Shown in pieces: positions 59,978-64,000 of a stretch of 64,000 nt of DNA. Both the position numbers and the translations under genes were made by a program. The notes under the pieces are model-generated. The model saw only the letters and a list, made by a program, of their open reading frames with translations, ran no database searches and had not been told where the DNA came from. How positions within the stretch are numbered: the first letter of the stretch is position 1; each line of letters begins with the position of its first letter. Source of the DNA: Oasisia sp. SBJ-2009. Its lineage: Eukaryota > Annelida > Polychaeta > Sabellida > Siboglinidae. The stretch lies in NCBI GenBank assembly GCA_964017155.1, contig OZ024856.1:43100921-43164920 (forward strand), in the 5' to 3' direction.

Positions 59978-62900
59978 CTATCGGAACTTTGCATTGAAAC
60001 TATCGTAACATAAAGTATTCATTCTTCTAGAGAGTGGAAAGAAAGAAACAGGAGCCAGCGGCGAAGGTAAGTTAGGCAGAAGGATCACGTTGGAAAACAT
60101 ACTTGTTTTATTATAATAGACTCTTTCGTAATCCAAATTCAACACACATGCAACAGTTTGGTATTTCCACAATATTAACAAGTAATTTCAAGCATGTATT
60201 TTATATTTCAGCACGTTCAATCTATATAACTGTTTTATTCTCGCCATATTGCTTCATGTATGGCGCGACAACATGCATTTAAACTGAGGGTTTGGTTGAA
60301 ATGTAATTTTTCACGAAAATATAATTCAGGTTGTAGATGTTATTAGAGACTGTTAATAAAAAATACAGACGGTAATTTAGATAATTTCGTTCGGCAACAT
60401 TCTAAACTGTTTTTTCTTAACAAAGGAACTCTGCATTTAAAATGTCGTAACATAAGTATCTATTCTTCTAGAGAGTGGAAAGAAGGAAGCAGAAGCCAGT
60501 GACGAAGGTAAGTTAGGGAGGAGGATCTCGTTGGAAAACATCTCGTGTTATTACTATAGACTCTTTCGTTATTCAAATTCAATGCTAACTGCATAGCACA
60601 TACCGTGCCTTTGCTATATACATGCAATAGTTTTGTATCTCCTCAATATTAACAAGTAATTTCATACATTGTTTTTCTTCAGCACATTGTATCTATATAA
60701 CTGTTTTATTCTAGCGACAACACTTTATGTATGGCGCGAAAACATGCAGTTAAATTGAGGATTTATTTTTTAAACAAATTCACGTAATCGTAATTCAGGT
60801 ACTACATGTTGTAAATGACAGCTAATAAAAAATACGGACTGTAATTTATATATTTCGTTCGATAGCATTCTAAAATGTAATGTCTTACTATCGGAACTTT
60901 GCATTGAAACTATCGAAACATAAAGCATTCATTCTTCTAGAGAGTGGAAAGAAAGAAACAGGAGCCAGCGGCGAAGGAAAGTTAGGCAGAAGGATCACGT
61001 TAGAAAACATATTTTTTTTATTATAATAGACACTTTCGTAATCCAAATTCAACACACATGCAACAGTTTGGTATTTCCACCATATTAACAAGTAATTTCA
61101 AGCATGTATTTTATATTTCAGCACGTTCAATCTATATAACTGTTTTATTCTCGCCATATTGCTTCATTTATGGCGCGACAACATGCACTTAAACTGAGGA
61201 TTTGGTTGAAATGTAATTTTTCACGTAAATATAATTCAGGTTGTAGATGTTATTAGAGACTGTTAATAAAAAATACGGACAGTAATTTAGATAATTTCGT
61301 TCGGCAACATTCTAAAATGTTTTTTCTTAACAAAGGAACTCTGCATTTAAAATGTCGTAACATAAGTATCTATTCTTCTAGAGAGTGGAAAGAAGGAAGC
61401 AGAAGCCAGTGACGAAGGTAAGTTAGGGAGGAGGATCTCGTTGGAAAACATCTCGTGTTATTACTATAGACTCTTTCGTTATTCAAATGCAATGCTAACT
61501 GCATAGCATATACCATGCCTTTGCTATATACATGCAATAGTTTTGTATTTCCTCAATATTAATAAGTAATTTCATACATTGTTTTTCTTCAGCACATTGT
61601 ATCTATATAACTGTTTTATTCTAGCGATAACACTTTATGTATGGCGCGAAAACATGCAGGTAAGTTGAGGATTTATTTTTTAAGCAAATTCACCTAATCG
61701 TAATTCAGGTACTACATGTTGTAAATGACAGCTAATAAAAAATACGGACTGTAATTTATATATTTCGTTCGATAGCAATCTAAAATGTAATGTCTTACTA
61801 CCGGAACTTTGCATTTAAACTATCGTAACAAAGTATTCATTCTTCTAGAGAGTGGAAAGAAAGACACAGGAGCCAGCGGCGAAGGTAAGTTAGGCAGAAG
61901 GATCACGTTGGAAAACATACTTGTTTTATTATAATAGACTCTTTCGTAATCCAAATTCAACACACATGCAACAGTTTGGTATTTCCACAATATTATCAAG
62001 TAATTTCAAGCATGTATTTTATATTTCAGCACGTTCTATCTATATAACTGTTTTATTCTCGCCATATTGCTTTATGTATGGCGCGACAACATGCATTTAA
62101 ACTGAGGATTTGGTTGAAATGTAATTTTTCACGTAAATATAATTCAGGTTGTAGATGTTATTAGAGACTGTTAATAAAAAATACGGACAGTAATTTAGAT
62201 AATTTCGTTCGGCAACATTCTAAACTGTTTTTTCTTAACAAAGGAACTCTGCATTTAAAATGTCGTAACATAAGTATCTATTCTTCTAGAGAGTGGAAAG
62301 AAGGAAGCAGAAGCCAGTGACGAAGGTAAGTTAGGGAGGAGGATCTCGTTGGAAAACATCTCGTGTTATTACTATAGACTCTTTCGTTATTCAAATTCAA
62401 TGCTAACTGCATAACACATACCGTGCCTTTGCTATATACATGCAGTAGTTTTGTATTTCCTCAATATTAACAAGTAATTTCATACATTGTTTTTCTTCAG
62501 CACATTGTATCTATATAACTGTTTTATTCTAGCGATAACACTTTATGTATGGCGCGAAAACATGCAGTTAAATTGAGGATTTATTTTTTAAACAAATTCA
62601 CGTAATCGTAATTCAGGTACTACATGTTGTAAATGACAGCTGATAAAAAATACGGACTGTAATTTATATATTTCGTTCGATAGCATTTTAAAATATAATG
62701 TCTTACTATCGGAACTTTGCATTGAAACTATCGAAACATAAAGCATTCATTCTTCTAGAGAGTGGAAAGAAAGAAACAGGAGCCAGCGGCGAAGGAAAGT
62801 TAGGCAGAAGGATCACGTTAGAAAACATACTTGTTTTATTATAATAGACACTTTCGTAATCCAAATTCAACACACATGCAACAGTTTGGTATTTCCACAA

Positions 62901-64000
62901 TATTAACAAGTAATTTCAAGCATGTATTTTATATTTCAGCACGTTCTATCTATATAACTGTTTTATTCTCGCCATATTGCTTTATGTATGGCGCGACAAC
63001 ATGCATTTAAACTGAGGATTTGCTTGAAATGTAATTTTTCACGTAAATATAATTCAGGTTGTTGATGTTATTAGAGACTGTTAATAAAAAATACGGACAG
63101 TAATTTAGATACTTTCGTTCGGCAACATTCTAAAATGTTTTTTCTTAACAAAGGAACTCTGCTTTTAAAATGTCGTAACATAAGTATCTATTCTTCTAGA
63201 GAGTGGAAAGAAGGAAGCAGAAGCCAGTGACGAAGGTAAGTTAGGGAGGAGGATCTCGTTGGAAAACATCTCGTGTTATTACTATAGACTCTTTCGTTAT
63301 TCAAATGCAATGCTAACTGCATAGCATATACCATGCCTTTGCTATATACATGCAATAGTTTTGTATTTCCTCAATATTAATAAGTAATTTCATACATTGT
63401 TTTTCTTCAGCACATTGTATCTATATAACTGTTTTATTCTAGCGATAACACTTTATGTATGGCGCGAAAACATGCAGTTAAATTGAGGATTTATTTTTTA
63501 ACAAATTCACGTAATCGTAATTCAGGTACTACATGTTGTAAATGACAGCTAATAAAAAATACGGACTGTAATTTATATATTTCGTTCGATAGCATTCTAA
63601 AATGTAATGTCATGACATCTAATAAAAAATACGGACTGTAATTTATATATTTCGTTCGATAGCATTCTAAAATGTAATGTCTTACTATCGGAACTTTGCA
63701 TTGAAACTATCGTAACATAAAGTATTCATTCTTCTAGAGAGTGGAAAGAAAGAAACAGGAGCCAGCGGCGAAGGTAAGTTAGGCAGAAGGATCACGTTGG
63801 AAAACATACTTGTTTTATTATAATAGACTCTTTCGTAATCCAAATTCAACACACATGCAACAGTTTGGTATTTCCACAATATTAACAAGTAATTTCAAGC
63901 ATGTATTTTATATTTCAGCACGTTCAATCTATATAACTGTTTTATTCTCGCCATATTGCTTCATGTATGGCGCGACAACATGCATTTAAACTGAGGGTTT
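59978..64000 (+). repeat. Micro-exon array, 6.435-kb block, copy 2 (9 exons, runs off the window)
   Basis: Exon starts: 60031, 60472, 60941, 61382, 61849, 62290, 62759, 63200 and 63738. Sequence is nearly identical to 53543 onward. It includes the two GAAAGT donors, the KKDTG variant at 61849 and the 70-bp duplication near 63540-63680. No terminal exon, stop codon or polyadenylation region of the gene is inside the window. Confidence 0.88.

Noticed and set aside
25371..63888. Many near-identical 67-aa minus-strand open frames (MLILWKYQTV...) across the array
   Set aside because: They recur only because the unit repeats. They read antisense across the exon, the splice sites and both intron flanks, and in other unit subtypes the same stretch is broken. 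No initiation, splice or domain support.
15770..64000. A second exon per unit between ttcttcag (or tatttcag) and the aattcag/GTACTA (or GTTGTA) site
   Set aside because: AG and GT are present, but the roughly 115-nt segment has stops in every frame, and its length and sequence are not constrained as the 36-nt segment is.
15770..64000. Array as a CRISPR or as a plain centromeric satellite
   Set aside because: The unit length (about 440-535 bp) and host rule out CRISPR. A plain satellite does not explain the constant 36-nt segment, the splice signals and the open phase-1 frame matching the upstream exon, although satellite-like amplification clearly drives copy number.

Overview
This is AT-rich eukaryotic DNA, almost certainly from a marine invertebrate animal. 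It has GT-AG introns, chitin-binding type-2 exons, several non-LTR retrotransposon clades, a tRNA-derived SINE, long simple repeats and a tyrosine-recombinase retrotransposon. A lophotrochozoan (mollusc or annelid-like) would fit, but the sequence does not prove it. No bacterial-type genes, operons or CRISPR arrays are present.

Layout. 1-2.6 kb holds a (TATG)n microsatellite, a THAP-like zinc-finger fragment (+) and a frameshifted coding fragment with one membrane segment (-). 2.6-8.4 kb is transposon-rich. Two copies of one terminal-inverted-repeat DNA element lie in opposite orientation, each with its own 6-bp target-site duplication. Both carry a TTAA-flanked MITE, and one carries a third nested MITE. 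An outer pair of inverted repeats and a SINE follow. 9-13.1 kb holds three + strand exons that encode two chitin-binding type-2 (CBM14/peritrophin-like) domains. Their introns contain degenerate LINEs and microsatellites.

From about 15.77 kb to the end of the window is one huge tandem array with units of about 440-535 bp. Each unit carries a 36-nt exon-like segment between a polypyrimidine-AG acceptor and a GTAAGT-like donor. I count 87 copies; 81 keep a GT donor. Each is 12 codons long in phase 1-1 and encodes a Glu/Ser/Lys-rich dodecapeptide of the type ESGKKETEASGE or ESGKKEAEASDE. The last chitin-binding exon ends in exactly the phase needed to splice onto this array. My model is therefore a secreted chitin-binding protein with a very long, micro-exon-encoded, charged disordered repeat region; its 3' end lies beyond the window. 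The array has higher-order structure, with near-identical blocks of 8.08, 5.79 and 6.435 kb that point to recent segmental amplification.

A roughly 6.9-kb DIRS/Ngaro-type retrotransposon on the minus strand interrupts the array at 18.1-25.0 kb. It has SGNH hydrolase, Gag, RT, RNase H and tyrosine recombinase regions and intact split direct repeats. Its reading frames are broken by a few stops and frameshifts.
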